Source of the DNA: Photorhabdus heterorhabditis
GTDB taxonomy: Bacteria; Pseudomonadota; Gammaproteobacteria; Enterobacterales; Enterobacteriaceae
Length of the DNA: 64,000 bases
NCBI RefSeq assembly: GCF_018448905.1
Contig: NZ_RCWA01000010.1
Location: 78,173 to 142,172 of the forward strand
Reading direction: 5' to 3'
Shown: positions 1 through 7,885 of the stretch, in pieces
Numbering within the stretch: position 1 is the stretch's first letter
Layout: every line of letters begins with the position of its first letter
Notes under the pieces: model-generated
The model's database searches: none
Told to the model about the DNA's origin: nothing
The model's input: the letters and a program-made list of their open reading frames with translations, nothing else
Made by a program: the position numbers and the translations under genes

Positions 1-633
1 TGTATGCACTGCGCTGATCCGGGTTGTTTAAAAGCCTGCCCGTCAGAAGGTGCCATTATTCAATATGCTAACGGCATTGTGGACTTCCAATCAGAACACT
101 GTATTGGCTGTGGTTATTGTATCGCAGGCTGTCCGTTCAACGTGCCGCGAATCAATAAAGAGGATAACCGAGCATACAAATGTACCTTATGTGTTGACCG
201 GGTCGGTGTTGGTCAGGAACCCGCCTGTGTGAAAACCTGCCCAACTGGGGCCATCCATTTCGGCACCAAAGAAATGATGAAAGATCTGGCATCCGAACGG
301 GTCACTGAATTGAAAAGTCGTGGTTATCAGAATGCCGGTTTATACGATCCTGCTGGCGTTGGAGGAACTCATGTGATGTATGTTTTACATCACGCAGATA
401 AGCCACAGCTTTATCATGGCCTGCCTGATAATCCAACCATCAGCCCAACCGTGACTTTCTGGAAAGGCATCTGGAAACCACTGGCCGCCGTGGGTTTTGC
501 CGCCACCTTCGCCGCTAGCATTTTCCACTATGTTGGTATTGGCCCAAACCGCACCAGCGAAGAAGACGAAGAACGTGCTCGTCAGGATGATGAAGCGCCT
601 GAGAAATCCACTCATGGGGAGGAACAGAGATGA
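1..633 (+). CDS. fdoH: Formate dehydrogenase-O, iron-sulfur (beta) subunit, 5'-truncated by the window edge
   Basis: Electron-transfer subunit that passes electrons from the selenomolybdenum catalytic subunit to the cytochrome b subunit in the inner membrane. The reading frame is open from base 1 (Cys, then Met), so the gene begins outside the window; E. coli FdoH is about 300 residues and 210 are seen here. Visible ferredoxin-type cysteine clusters include [14 protein letters not shown] at the very start, [20 protein letters not shown] and [11 protein letters not shown] single C-terminal membrane anchor lies near residues 160-180 ([20 protein letters not shown]), followed by a charged tail. 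The stop codon overlaps the fdoI start (ATGA), indicating translational coupling. Family assignment is secure; FdoH rather than FdnH is inferred from the downstream subunit. Confidence 0.93.
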   Translation, partial: CMHCADPGCLKACPSEGAIIQYANGIVDFQSEHCIGCGYCIAGCPFNVPRINKEDNRAYKCTLCVDRVGVGQEPACVKTCPTGAIHFGTKEMMKDLASERVTELKSRGYQNAGLYDPAGVGGTHVMYVLHHADKPQLYHGLPDNPTISPTVTFWKGIWKPLAAVGFAATFAASIFHYVGIGPNRTSEEDEERARQDDEAPEKSTHGEEQR

Positions 634-1274
634 AAAAGAGGCAGAATGTTATTCTCCGCCACTCACCCATTGAGCGAGTAAATCACTGGGCGGTAGTGCT
701 CTGTTTTCTATTTACTGGGATCAGTGGGTTAGGATTCTTTTTCCCATCTTTTAACTGGTTGATGAATATCTTCGGTTCGCCCCAGTTAGCTCGGATACTG
801 CATCCATTCATCGGATCAGTCATGTTTTTCTTATTTACTTTTATGTTTTTCAGATATTTCAAACATAACTTTATCGACAAAGAGGATATTGTTTGGCTAA
901 AAAACATTCACAAAATCATCAGGAATGAGGAAGCTGGCGATATCGGTCAGTACAATCTGGGTCAGAAAGGGATCTACTGGTCTATCAGCATCTGCCTGAT
1001 CTTACTGGCAATCAGTGGTGTGATCATCTGGCGTCCCTATTTTGCTGATTTCTTCTCTATCCCGCTGATCCGGCTTGCGCTTCTGATCCATTCTCTGGCT
1101 GGCGTTGGCCTGATCCTGCTTATTCTGATACATGCCTATGCCGCGTTTTGGGTGAAAGGCTCTATCAGGGCAATGGTTGAAGGCTGGGTAACTCGCGGCT
1201 GGGCGAAAAAACATCATCCTCGCTGGTACAGAGAAATTCGTCAGAAAGAGCAACAGGAAGAGAAAAATCCTTAA
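630..1274 (+). CDS. fdoI: Formate dehydrogenase-O, cytochrome b556 (gamma) subunit
   Basis: Four-helix membrane subunit that carries two b hemes and delivers electrons from formate oxidation to quinone. The 214 residues match the usual length (FdoI 211, FdnI 217). Stretches such as [29 protein letters not shown] and the C-terminal [13 protein letters not shown] read like FdoI more than FdnI. Histidines expected to ligate heme are visible in [13 protein letters not shown] and [13 protein letters not shown] good ribosome site (GGGGAGG) sits inside the end of fdoH, and the two genes overlap by 4 nt. In E. coli fdhE follows fdoI; here it does not, and a terminator-like hairpin follows instead. 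Confidence 0.93.
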   Translation: MKKRQNVILRHSPIERVNHWAVVLCFLFTGISGLGFFFPSFNWLMNIFGSPQLARILHPFIGSVMFFLFTFMFFRYFKHNFIDKEDIVWLKNIHKIIRNEEAGDIGQYNLGQKGIYWSISICLILLAISGVIIWRPYFADFFSIPLIRLALLIHSLAGVGLILLILIHAYAAFWVKGSIRAMVEGWVTRGWAKKHHPRWYREIRQKEQQEEKNP

Positions 1275-1298
1275 CGCATTTTTCTGCTGAATTTACAT

Positions 1299-1349
1299 GA
1301 ACCATGCTATTTGAATAACCAATAGCGATATTCCGGCATGGTTCTTTTA
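1299..1349 (+). terminator. Probable terminator after fdoI
   Basis: A 9-bp perfect stem (GAACCATGC at 1299-1307 with GCATGGTTC at 1336-1344) is followed by TTTTAT. The 28-nt loop can form a second short stem (TATT/AATA). It lies 25 bp after the fdoI stop and so probably ends the formate dehydrogenase transcript. Confidence 0.5.
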
Positions 1350-1852
1350 TCTGCAAAGTTGACATCCGCTGAAGGACAGGGTTTTACGGCTCATTGGATA
1401 AAGGTAGTGAAAAGCTTCGATATTTTACATTTAATCAATATAAATAATTATTTTATTCTGTTATATTCCTGTCTCGCCTATTTAACGTAATAACTTCACC
1501 ATTATTCTTTTACAATTACTTGTTTTTTTCACTTAAATTTTCCTTTTCGCTGTCTATCAGACAATGAAAAGAAATGAAAATCAATTAATTACAATACTTC
1601 ACTATGCAATATATGCTATTAAAAAACGATTTCTATTTTTCGCACATAGCTGGTCAATTACTCTGTAAAGGTAAAATGATTTTCATCTATCTTCTTAACA
1701 ATGCTAAATAAGAAAGAGATTTATCTGCATAGTGAACTACCATCCAGATATAATGAAAAACCTGCAAAAAATAAGGTTGCTGCATCACATCATGCAGCAT
1801 CTCTTCCCCATAACACCTACATTTTTAACGGAAATAATAAGCGAGAGCCATT
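1350..1852. other. AT-rich gap between fdoI and the permease
   Basis: No coding sequence is supported here. The only structure noted is a hairpin in the leader of the permease gene at 1778-1799 (TGCTGCAT, 6-nt loop, ATGCAGCA), which has no U-tract. It may be a regulatory leader element, but nothing in the sequence says how it would work. Confidence 0.4.
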
Positions 1853-3175
1853 ATGGAAACGGCAAAAAATAATCATGCCATTATCTCAGATTCCCCCGCA
1901 GCAAAACGGGCAAACATGACCGAAAGTGAATGGCGAACAGCCATCAAGTTCGACAATATTGATGTTGGCTGGGTCATCATGAGCATCGGCATGGCAATTG
2001 GTGCAGGTATTGTATTCCTGCCGGTTCAAGTCGGCTTGATGGGATTATGGGTTTTCCTGCTGTCATCAGTGATTGGTTATCCGGCAATGTATCTGTTCCA
2101 ACGACTGTTTATCAATACGTTGGCGGAATCCCCTGAATGTAAAGATTACCCCAGCGTTATCAGTGGTTATCTCGGTAAAAACTGGGGTATTCTGCTAGGT
2201 GCACTCTACTTCGTGATGCTGGTGATTTGGATGTTTGTTTACTCAACAGCCATCACCAATGACAGCGCTTCCTATTTGCAGACTTTTGGTGTCACGGAAG
2301 GTCTGTTGTCTGACAATCCACTCTACGGGCTGGTATTGATTTGTATTCTGGTAGCCCTCTCATCCCTTGGGGAACGGCTGCTGTTCAAATTATCCAGCGT
2401 TATGGTGCTGTCTAAACTGTTTGTTGTCGCAGCATTAGGCTTATCCATGATCGGTATGTGGCACTTATATAATGTCGGCGCACTGCCTCCACCAGGAACG
2501 CTGATAAAACAGGCAATCATTACACTGCCATTTACCCTGACTTCTATTCTGTTTATTCAGACCTTAAGCCCAATGGTTATCTCTTACCGCCATCACGAGA
2601 AAAATCATGAAGTCGCCCGTTACAAGGCATTAAGAGCGATGAATATCGCCTTTGGTGTCCTGTTCTGTACGGTCTTCTTCTATGCAGTTTCATTCACCTT
2701 AGCAATGGGACATGATGAAGCCGTTCAAGCTTATGAGCAAAATATCTCCGCTCTGGCGATTGCCGCAAAATTCTTACCCGGTGGCTGGGTAACGGTTATC
2801 AGTGTCTTACTGAATATCTTTGCTGTCATGACCGCTTTCTTTGGTGTCTACTTGGGTTTCCGCGAAGCGACCCAAGGCATCGTTATGAATATTCTGGCGC
2901 GTATCATGCCAACAGAAAAAATCAATGAAAACTGGGTACAAAAAGGCATCATGGTTTTCGCTATTCTTCTGGCCTGGGGAGCGATCATCCTCAATGCACC
3001 GGTACTGAGTTTCACTTCCATCTGTAGCCCAATTTTCGGTATGGTCGGTTGTTTAATCCCAGCTTATTTGGTCTACAAAGTGCCAATGTTGCATAAATAT
3101 AAAGGCGTTTCTCTGATCCTGATTATTTTCACTGGATTTTTATTATGTATCTCACCATTACTGGCATTTTCCTAA
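1853..3175 (+). CDS. dlsT: Serine/cysteine permease of the HAAAP (SdaC/TdcC) family, DlsT/CyuP (YhaO)
   Basis: Proton-coupled inner-membrane amino-acid carrier with about 11 hydrophobic segments. The 440 residues match E. coli YhaO (443), which has been reported both as a D/L-serine transporter (DlsT) and as the cysteine importer CyuP. Long stretches are nearly identical to my memory of YhaO, for example MAIGAGIVFLPVQVGLMGLW, NDSASYLQTFGV, SPMVISYRHHEK and FGVYLGFREATQGIV. The AIGAGIVFLP segment is the unwound helix-1 substrate region of this fold. The start at 1853 has GCGAGAG upstream. In E. coli yhaO is followed by yhaM/cyuA (cysteine desulfidase); that partner is absent here. Substrate therefore remains an inference from homology. 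Confidence 0.88.
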   Translation: METAKNNHAIISDSPAAKRANMTESEWRTAIKFDNIDVGWVIMSIGMAIGAGIVFLPVQVGLMGLWVFLLSSVIGYPAMYLFQRLFINTLAESPECKDYPSVISGYLGKNWGILLGALYFVMLVIWMFVYSTAITNDSASYLQTFGVTEGLLSDNPLYGLVLICILVALSSLGERLLFKLSSVMVLSKLFVVAALGLSMIGMWHLYNVGALPPPGTLIKQAIITLPFTLTSILFIQTLSPMVISYRHHEKNHEVARYKALRAMNIAFGVLFCTVFFYAVSFTLAMGHDEAVQAYEQNISALAIAAKFLPGGWVTVISVLLNIFAVMTAFFGVYLGFREATQGIVMNILARIMPTEKINENWVQKGIMVFAILLAWGAIILNAPVLSFTSICSPIFGMVGCLIPAYLVYKVPMLHKYKGVSLILIIFTGFLLCISPLLAFS

Positions 3176-3193
3176 ATTGAAATAAAGGCAAAA

Positions 3194-3220
3194 CGCAGTC
3201 TGATAACAGGCTGCGCTTTC
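3194..3220 (+). terminator. Terminator after the permease gene
   Basis: A 9-bp stem with one G-U pair (CGCAGTCTG 3194-3202 and CAGGCTGCG 3207-3215), AUAA tetraloop, then CTTTCT. It lies 18 bp after the dlsT stop codon. The U-tract is short, so efficiency is uncertain. Confidence 0.6.
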
Positions 3221-3239
3221 TAAATTGGTTTGATTACGA

Positions 3240-3428
3240 TTAGAGTCACGAAGTGCGAAGGTAGGGGAGGATGTCAAAGGGATATACCGTGTTATGTACA
3301 TCGATAAGTTTGAGGAAGCTGTTTGTGTTCTTCACTGTTTTGTGAAGAAAACTCAAACAACACGCCATCAAGATATTGAACTAGCAAAAAATCAACTCAA
3401 TGCATTAATAAAGGAGTGTAATCAATGA
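3240..3428 (+). pseudogene. Remnant of a phage Gp49-like/HigB-type toxin gene (C-terminal part only)
   Basis: One reading frame encodes about 60 residues typical of the end of the Gp49-like (RelE/HigB superfamily) toxins: GIYRVMYIDKFEEAVCVLHC, then FVKKTQTTRHQDIELAKNQL. The N-terminal half is missing: upstream sequence is the terminator and tail of dlsT, and no start codon with a ribosome site precedes the conserved part. Its TGA overlaps the ATG of the next gene (ATGA at 3425-3428), the usual toxin-before-antitoxin coupling of HigBA-type operons. Family call is from memory of the motif; loss of function is inferred from the truncation. Confidence 0.6.
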
Positions 3429-3715
3429 ATAAGCAATATACCAGTATGTGGGATGCACTCGAAGATACGCAACAACTAGCTGAAAATATGAAAGTTCGCT
3501 CACAGTTGGCGAGAGAATTATCTGCTCACATCAAGAAAAAGGGATTGAATCAAACAGAAGCAGCAAAACTGTTAAATGTCACTTAACCTCGCGTTTCAGA
3601 TCTAATTAACGGCAAAATTAATTTATTTAGCATTGATACATTGATCAATATGATTGTCACAATGGGTTTACACATATCAAACATTGAAATTTCAGAAGAA
3701 ATTGCAGCTTATTAA
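3425..3715 (+). pseudogene. HigA-type (XRE) antitoxin gene with an in-frame stop
   Basis: The frame from ATG 3425 reads MNKQYTSMWDALEDTQQLAE and then an XRE helix-turn-helix, SAHIKKKGLNQTEAAKLLNVT. A TAA at 3584-3586 interrupts it, where the family has Gln in the motif TQPRVSDLINGK; a CAA-to-TAA change would explain it. After the stop the same frame stays open (PRVSDLINGKINLFSIDTLI) to the next TAA at 3713-3715, giving about 96 codons, the normal antitoxin length. The intact second half suggests the mutation is recent, or a sequencing error. Together with the truncated toxin, the module looks dead. Confidence 0.65.
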
Positions 3716-3897
3716 GAAAAAAAGATCCAATAACACCGTTCAAAATTATTATCCAAAAAACCGTCTGATGCAATTCTTTAACCCTTAAATATTGAGCCAA
3801 CGGGCAAACAACTATGAGTTTATTCGGAAAACAAGAAACAGTTGAATTCAAGTTTATTAGCGGACACAATGTGCCCACAACATAACAGGAGGATATT

Positions 3898-4167
3898 ATG
3901 CAAACAAGTATTAAGACACGAATCTCCGAAGAATTGAAAAGCAATGCTACGACTGTCCTGCATGATTGTGGCCTCACTGTCAGCAGTGCCATCCGTCTAT
4001 TCTTAGAGCAAGTTGTACAATATCAAGGATTACCCTTTGAAATTAAACGACATCCTTCTGCTAAAACGCTGACAGCCTTACTAGAAGCCAAGGAACTGGA
4101 GGTAAAAGCAGAACATCGTTATCACTCCATAGAATCTATGCTCAAGGGACTGAATGATAAGCAATAA
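3898..4167 (+). CDS. dinJ: RelB/DinJ-family antitoxin, now without a full toxin
   Basis: An 89-residue protein (E. coli DinJ is 86) with the ribbon-helix-helix N-terminus of the family: an IKTRISEELKSNATTVLHDC strand/helix, then GLTVSSAIRLFLEQVV and the typical GLPFEIK. Such proteins bind their operator as dimers and wrap the YafQ/RelE toxin with the C-terminal half. A strong ribosome site (AGGAGGA) precedes the ATG. The last codons overlap the start of a YafQ-like reading frame at 4154, as in normal dinJ-yafQ operons, but that frame is cut after about 15 codons by an ERIC element. The antitoxin may therefore persist as an orphan. Confidence 0.82.
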   Translation: MQTSIKTRISEELKSNATTVLHDCGLTVSSAIRLFLEQVVQYQGLPFEIKRHPSAKTLTALLEAKELEVKAEHRYHSIESMLKGLNDKQ

Positions 4168-4264
4168 GCGAAATAAATTACCCCGTCGGGTAGAATATAC
4201 ACCCAATAGATTTCAAGTTGCAGGGCGGCGGCAAGTGAACGCAACCAACAAAGCAGCAGCTTGA
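4154..4264 (+). pseudogene. YafQ-type toxin start, truncated by an ERIC repeat
   Basis: An ATG at 4154 overlaps the 3' end of the DinJ-type antitoxin and opens MISNKRNKLPRRVEY, a plausible YafQ N-terminus. At codon 15 the sequence passes into the end of an ERIC element and the frame then reads only repeat-derived residues until TGA at 4262-4264. YafQ toxins are about 90 residues with catalytic His and Asp residues near the C-terminus, none of which are present. No downstream toxin sequence is found on the far side of the repeat, so this is deletion plus insertion rather than simple interruption. Confidence 0.6.
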
Positions 4265-4279
4265 AAGATGAAGGGTATA
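4196..4279. repeat. ERIC element, internally deleted (about 84 bp)
   Basis: Ends are the usual complementary TATACNCCCAATAGATTTCA and CTTGAAAGATGAAGGGTATA. The central part (the CCCCAGG...CCTGGGG type stem seen in full copies) is missing, leaving 84 bp instead of about 127. It sits exactly where the YafQ-like frame loses similarity. Confidence 0.85.
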
Positions 4280-4385
4280 AATATGCTCTTCAATAATATA
4301 GGTCAATACCTAGAACCTAGTTCATAAAGATAAGATTAACAGATAAAAACGAACTATTTATTTCTAGAGATGGCATCACTAATTA

Positions 4386-4421
4386 ATAAAAAAATATGAA
4401 AGTGACCGTTCCATCGGTCAC
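4386..4421 (-). terminator. Terminator of the mrf fimbrial operon
   Basis: Read on the minus strand: GTGACCG, 6-nt loop, CGGTCAC (4421-4402), then TTTCATATTTTTTTATT. It lies about 50 bp after the mrfJ stop, so it ends the ten-gene fimbrial operon. Confidence 0.7.
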
Positions 4422-4473
4422 GCAACTCAATCATAAACCCGTTTATACATCCTCCTATTTAAGCTGTTATCAA

Positions 4474-4809
4474 TTAACAACCAAATTTACCCAATGTTGC
4501 TTCCGCAATCGGGATATATTGGTCTGTTAATTTATTAATATTAATCTTGGTTACAGGGGAACAACAATCAAGGAAAAACCAGTTTATCGGTGTATCCAAT
4601 ATTGAAGCTATCTGCACCAAGTGGGATAAATTAATTCGGTTTATCCCCCTCTCATAACGTGAAAGTTGTTGTTGGCTAATACCGATTTGTCCTGCCAATT
4701 TTACTGCGGTCATACCTAATTCTTTCCTTCTTTTCTGAATACGCTTCCCTACTAATAGATGATCTTGTTTCATTTTCAACCCAGCCTTTAACTTAAAAAA
4801 ACACCCCAT
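4474..4809 (-). CDS. mrfJ: MrpJ-type transcriptional regulator at the end of the fimbrial operon
   Basis: A 111-residue XRE-family DNA-binding protein, the same size as Proteus mirabilis MrpJ (about 110), which represses flagellar genes when the fimbriae are made. The helix-turn-helix spans roughly residues 30-60 and contains the signature SQQQLSRYERG characteristic of MrpJ paralogues. Its start codon abuts the mrfH stop, so translation is probably coupled; an alternative start at codon 13 (MKQDHLL) is possible, as neither has a strong ribosome site. Position last in the operon is as in P. mirabilis and implies that turning fimbriae on also lowers motility. That regulatory role is inferred from the family. 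Confidence 0.85.
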   Translation of the reverse strand: MGCFFKLKAGLKMKQDHLLVGKRIQKRRKELGMTAVKLAGQIGISQQQLSRYERGINRINLSHLVQIASILDTPINWFFLDCCSPVTKININKLTDQYIPIAEATLGKFGC

Positions 4810-5625
4810 TTATGGCATTGCCAAAATAATTGCTCCTGATCCTGAGAATGGTCCGGCTTCCACTCTGCCGTTTTTCTGTAAAATCGATTTCACGGTAACG
4901 GGTACAGTTCCTCCAGCCGGTACAAAAATAGGGACGCCTTGTTCGCCTTTCCGGTCATTTAATAATAATTGAGCTTTCAAGCTCCCATCACCTCTCAAAG
5001 GTACAACGCCCCGATCTGGCCCAGTCGCGGTCACGACAATATTCATATCCCGATTACAAGTGACATTGATATTTTCAGATCGGGTTGCACCTTCCAATTT
5101 TGCTTCATCAATGTTGCCGTAGTTAAGTTCAACTGATCCTTCGCTGACCTGACAAAAACCAATCGGCGGGGGCGCAACACCACATAAAGAGCCAGGCAAC
5201 AGCCTTCCCCTAAAACCATTACGATCTGTTTCATAAAATAGCCCGACACATTCCTGGTGAGACTGAATCGCCGGACCAACATGTTTTGCAATCCCAGTGA
5301 TCGGAAAACTTGTTTGTTTCAATATCACCTGCTGGACTTGTTTCATTGTCCGGTATCTTTCTACTCGAATATTGAATAGTCTAAATGGCTGCCCTGAATA
5401 ACCATTTACACTATGACGATGGTTAACAGATATCCAACAGGCAGCATAGCCATAACAAGGATTCGGCGTAAAATCGTCTTCTTCATCCCAGCGTTCAATG
5501 ACAAAGGTATAATATGCATTCGTCGGAATACCTTCAGATTTAGTGATATACGAAAATATTGACGCCACAGCCTCTGATGAGAACAGCGATAAAAGCACCA
5601 AACAAACAGGGAATAACTTTTTCAT
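4810..5625 (-). CDS. mrfH: MR/P-type two-domain fimbrial tip adhesin
   Basis: A 271-residue secreted protein (P. mirabilis MrpH is 275) with a signal peptide ending near VAS22. The N-terminal half is the receptor-binding domain and the C-terminal half (from about residue 150) the pilin domain that joins the fibre through donor-strand exchange. MrpH uses three histidines to hold Zn (H72, H74, H117); the matching residues are visible here as His69 and His71 in VNHRHSV and His115 in IAKHVGP. Paired cysteines (57/63, 126/147, 157/190) fit a disulfide-bonded adhesin. It is the ninth gene of the operon, 24 bp after mrfG and abutting mrfJ. The host ligand cannot be inferred. Confidence 0.85.
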   Translation of the reverse strand: MKKLFPVCLVLLSLFSSEAVASIFSYITKSEGIPTNAYYTFVIERWDEEDDFTPNPCYGYAACWISVNHRHSVNGYSGQPFRLFNIRVERYRTMKQVQQVILKQTSFPITGIAKHVGPAIQSHQECVGLFYETDRNGFRGRLLPGSLCGVAPPPIGFCQVSEGSVELNYGNIDEAKLEGATRSENINVTCNRDMNIVVTATGPDRGVVPLRGDGSLKAQLLLNDRKGEQGVPIFVPAGGTVPVTVKSILQKNGRVEAGPFSGSGAIILAMP

Positions 5626-5649
5626 TTAAGTTACCTAATAATAGTGCAA

Positions 5650-6195
5650 TTAGTCATAATCCAGATTAAACGTTGCAACAGCATGAAATGCACCACGTTT
5701 AATCGTCTGGTTGGCGATTGCAGTCGGTTCAGCCTGTACATACGCTCTCAATATAATCAAGGTGTTACCCTCTTTTAGCGGATATGTGTCCCCTTCTTTA
5801 TTCAGCGGCAACCGTTTGCCTTCAGCTGTTTCCATACCAATAGCAATCCCGGAAGCCTGACTACCCGCTCCTAACGCTAATAAACCCGGCAACTGTGTAT
5901 TCTCTGTGCCACTGAATGTCAGCTTAATAGATTTCCCTACGCTGATATCGCATCCAAATAGCCTTAGCTGAAAAGGCTCGCTATTAGTCCGGCCATGCTG
6001 GTACAAGTATTTTTCGGCAATGGTTCCAAAATCGAGTTTGATGTCTTCATCACCCGCTTGAATCGTGCATGGCTCTTCAACTAATGCACCATAAAAACGC
6101 ATATTATCCGCCGCCTGTACCGCCTGATTGCAGTAGACCGTGGTAGCAATAACCATAAAACCAACGCGCAACACGAATAACTTAAAATATTTCAT
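5650..6195 (-). CDS. mrfG: Minor fimbrial subunit, MrpG-like
   Basis: A secreted pilin-fold protein of 181 residues from the ATG at 6195, which has AAAGGA upstream; a longer GTG start at 6210 overlaps the previous gene and is less likely. The signal peptide ends near VQAA. The mature part carries the pilin Cys pair (EEPCTIQ and FGCDISV) and ends with the penultimate-Tyr pattern ATFNLDYD expected of a subunit recognised by the chaperone. It lies between the paralogous minor pilins and the tip adhesin, so it is likely a tip or adaptor subunit. Assignment to MrpG rests on operon position. Confidence 0.75.
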   Translation of the reverse strand: MKYFKLFVLRVGFMVIATTVYCNQAVQAADNMRFYGALVEEPCTIQAGDEDIKLDFGTIAEKYLYQHGRTNSEPFQLRLFGCDISVGKSIKLTFSGTENTQLPGLLALGAGSQASGIAIGMETAEGKRLPLNKEGDTYPLKEGNTLIILRAYVQAEPTAIANQTIKRGAFHAVATFNLDYD

Positions 6196-6206
6196 TGGCT
6201 TTCCTT

Positions 6207-6698
6207 TCACTGGTATTCCGCCAGTAATGTCGCCGTTACTTCAAACGCCCCTTCCGGCAATGCACTTCCCGGTTTTTTCACAGGTACAGCCTGTATTACC
6301 GGCTGTTTCTGTGATGTCACTGGAATACGCTTGTTAAGCGTGAATGCTTTGCCATCCAGAGTCAGACGGATGCCCAAATTAGTGATATTGGTTTTCAAGG
6401 CGGCATCATCAAATGAGGTTTGTGGTCCAATCACTGTCAACCCTAAACTCCAGCCAAAGGTATTAGGCACACAGACCAATTGATAATTCACTGGCTGGGT
6501 ATAATTCACCCCATCCACCTTATGTATTCCAACATTGTGACCAAAATAAACATCAATCATATTGCCGTCATTAATAACGCAAGGGGGTGGTTCAAGTAAT
6601 GTGCCATGAAACCACATATTATCTGTTGCCTGCCCCGGCATTACACTGATCAAACCTAGGCAAACAGTCCAAAAAGCACGATAAATCAAGTGATTCAT
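6207..6698 (-). CDS. Extra minor fimbrial subunit, paralogue of the upstream gene
   Basis: Predicted 163-residue secreted pilin starting at ATG 6698, preceded by a strong site (AGGAG); the longer frame from 6725 overlaps the previous gene and lacks a site. Signal peptide to about PGQA. The N-terminal half shares a distinctive motif with the next upstream gene: PPPCxINxGNxIDVxFG followed by DGVNYxxPVxY, and both end in a Glu-Tyr-Gln tail. P. mirabilis has three minor pilins between chaperone and adhesin (E, F, G); here there are four, so this gene looks like a tandem duplicate of the F-type subunit. Which of the two is the true MrfF orthologue cannot be decided by eye. Confidence 0.75.
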   Translation of the reverse strand: MNHLIYRAFWTVCLGLISVMPGQATDNMWFHGTLLEPPPCVINDGNMIDVYFGHNVGIHKVDGVNYTQPVNYQLVCVPNTFGWSLGLTVIGPQTSFDDAALKTNITNLGIRLTLDGKAFTLNKRIPVTSQKQPVIQAVPVKKPGSALPEGAFEVTATLLAEYQ

Positions 6699-6711
6699 CC
6701 GTATCTCCTGT

Positions 6712-7278
6712 TCACTGGTACTCAACCATCATCGTGGCTCCAGCGCCAAAACTGCCGCCTTTCAATACCGCAGTCATCTCTTTTACTGGCACCGCATGGA
6801 GTTCAGGAAAATTGGGATAAGTAAATTTCATCCAATCATTCACAGGTAATTTCCGTCCGTTATGAATAACAGCAACCCCAAGCCCAGCCTGATTAGTTTT
6901 TAGTGCGGTCCGATCAAAACTGGCAGTGTTGCCCGATATCATCATTTTCATGGCATTGGCCGGCATCTTTTCGCACGTCACCGTGTATTTAACTGGCTTC
7001 ATGTAATTGACCCCATCAATCTGGGTAATCATCACTTCACCAAAATCCACATCAATGGTATTACCATTATTTATCTCACAAGGTGGCGGAGCGATAACAA
7101 CCCCATAAATGTTGACCGGCGTTTTACCTGAAGGATCATTCATCGGTATTGCCGCTACATTTATCCTTTTTGTCGGTAAATCAGCCTGAGCACTGACACT
7201 TAACAAACCACCAAGCAGTAATATGCTCAGTTTTTTATGTCGGTAATACGGTCTTTTTATTCGCGGAAACCTAATCAT
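6712..7278 (-). CDS. mrfF: Minor fimbrial subunit, MrpF-like
   Basis: A 188-residue secreted protein with a basic N-terminus, a hydrophobic core (LSILLLGGLLSVSAQA) and a mature pilin domain. It holds PPPCEINNGNTIDVDFGEV and DGVNYMKPVKYTVTC, the same motif as the following gene. The start overlaps the end of mrfE by 8 nt, so translation is coupled. The C-terminal MMVEYQ is the chaperone recognition strand. Product is a structural or adaptor subunit of the MR/P-type fimbria; the exact place in the fibre is not known from sequence. Confidence 0.78.
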   Translation of the reverse strand: MIRFPRIKRPYYRHKKLSILLLGGLLSVSAQADLPTKRINVAAIPMNDPSGKTPVNIYGVVIAPPPCEINNGNTIDVDFGEVMITQIDGVNYMKPVKYTVTCEKMPANAMKMMISGNTASFDRTALKTNQAGLGVAVIHNGRKLPVNDWMKFTYPNFPELHAVPVKEMTAVLKGGSFGAGATMMVEYQ

Positions 7279-7864
7279 AATTCACCCTGAAATCAACAAC
7301 TGCCCGGTATTGTCCGATTCCCAGTGCTCTCGGCGTCCGTACCGGCGTCACGTAATATTCCAGACTATCCTGTCCCGCTGCGACAAAACGCGGGCGCCCC
7401 CGTTCCCCCAACCGGATATCATTATTCTCACTATCCGTTATCTGTAACCCCAGCCCGGAAATCCCCATCACTCGCACCAGATGAGGATAATCCCGATCCG
7501 CTGGTGCCACAAAACTCACCGTCACCACCGGCTGCAAATGACTCCACGTCAGATTACCGGTCCGTGTATCACGCACGGCTCCTTTGGTCTGCAAACAGTC
7601 ACGGAACTTCAATGTAAATGGTATCGATGTGCCTTTATCCCCTGGTCGGCGTAAATCACTATTCGGCGTCATCCCCAGATTCACTTCCTGCCATTCAGAG
7701 GTCATCTCGAGATGACATGCTGCCTCAGTCAGCATACCAAACACATGTAATTCACCATGGTGACCATTTAGATCCACTGCCCGCTTATCCACCGCTTGAC
7801 TCACCGTCACGGGTATCAGCAGAATTGCCAACGCCAGCACACAGCCAGTCCGTGTTATGTTCAT
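7271..7864 (-). CDS. mrfE: Minor fimbrial subunit, MrpE-like
   Basis: A 197-residue secreted pilin with a signal peptide (LALAILLIPVTVSQA) and the pilin cysteines in TEAACHLEM and FRDCLQT. The last strand ends VDFRVNYD. It follows the chaperone gene by 21 bp and overlaps mrfF. Position right after the usher and chaperone matches mrpE of P. mirabilis. The arginine- and aspartate-rich middle (for example TRTGNLTWSHLQP) is unlike the major subunit, consistent with an adaptor. Confidence 0.78.
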   Translation of the reverse strand: MNITRTGCVLALAILLIPVTVSQAVDKRAVDLNGHHGELHVFGMLTEAACHLEMTSEWQEVNLGMTPNSDLRRPGDKGTSIPFTLKFRDCLQTKGAVRDTRTGNLTWSHLQPVVTVSFVAPADRDYPHLVRVMGISGLGLQITDSENNDIRLGERGRPRFVAAGQDSLEYYVTPVRTPRALGIGQYRAVVDFRVNYD

Positions 7865-7885
7865 GGTCCCTCCCCGCTTCGCCCA

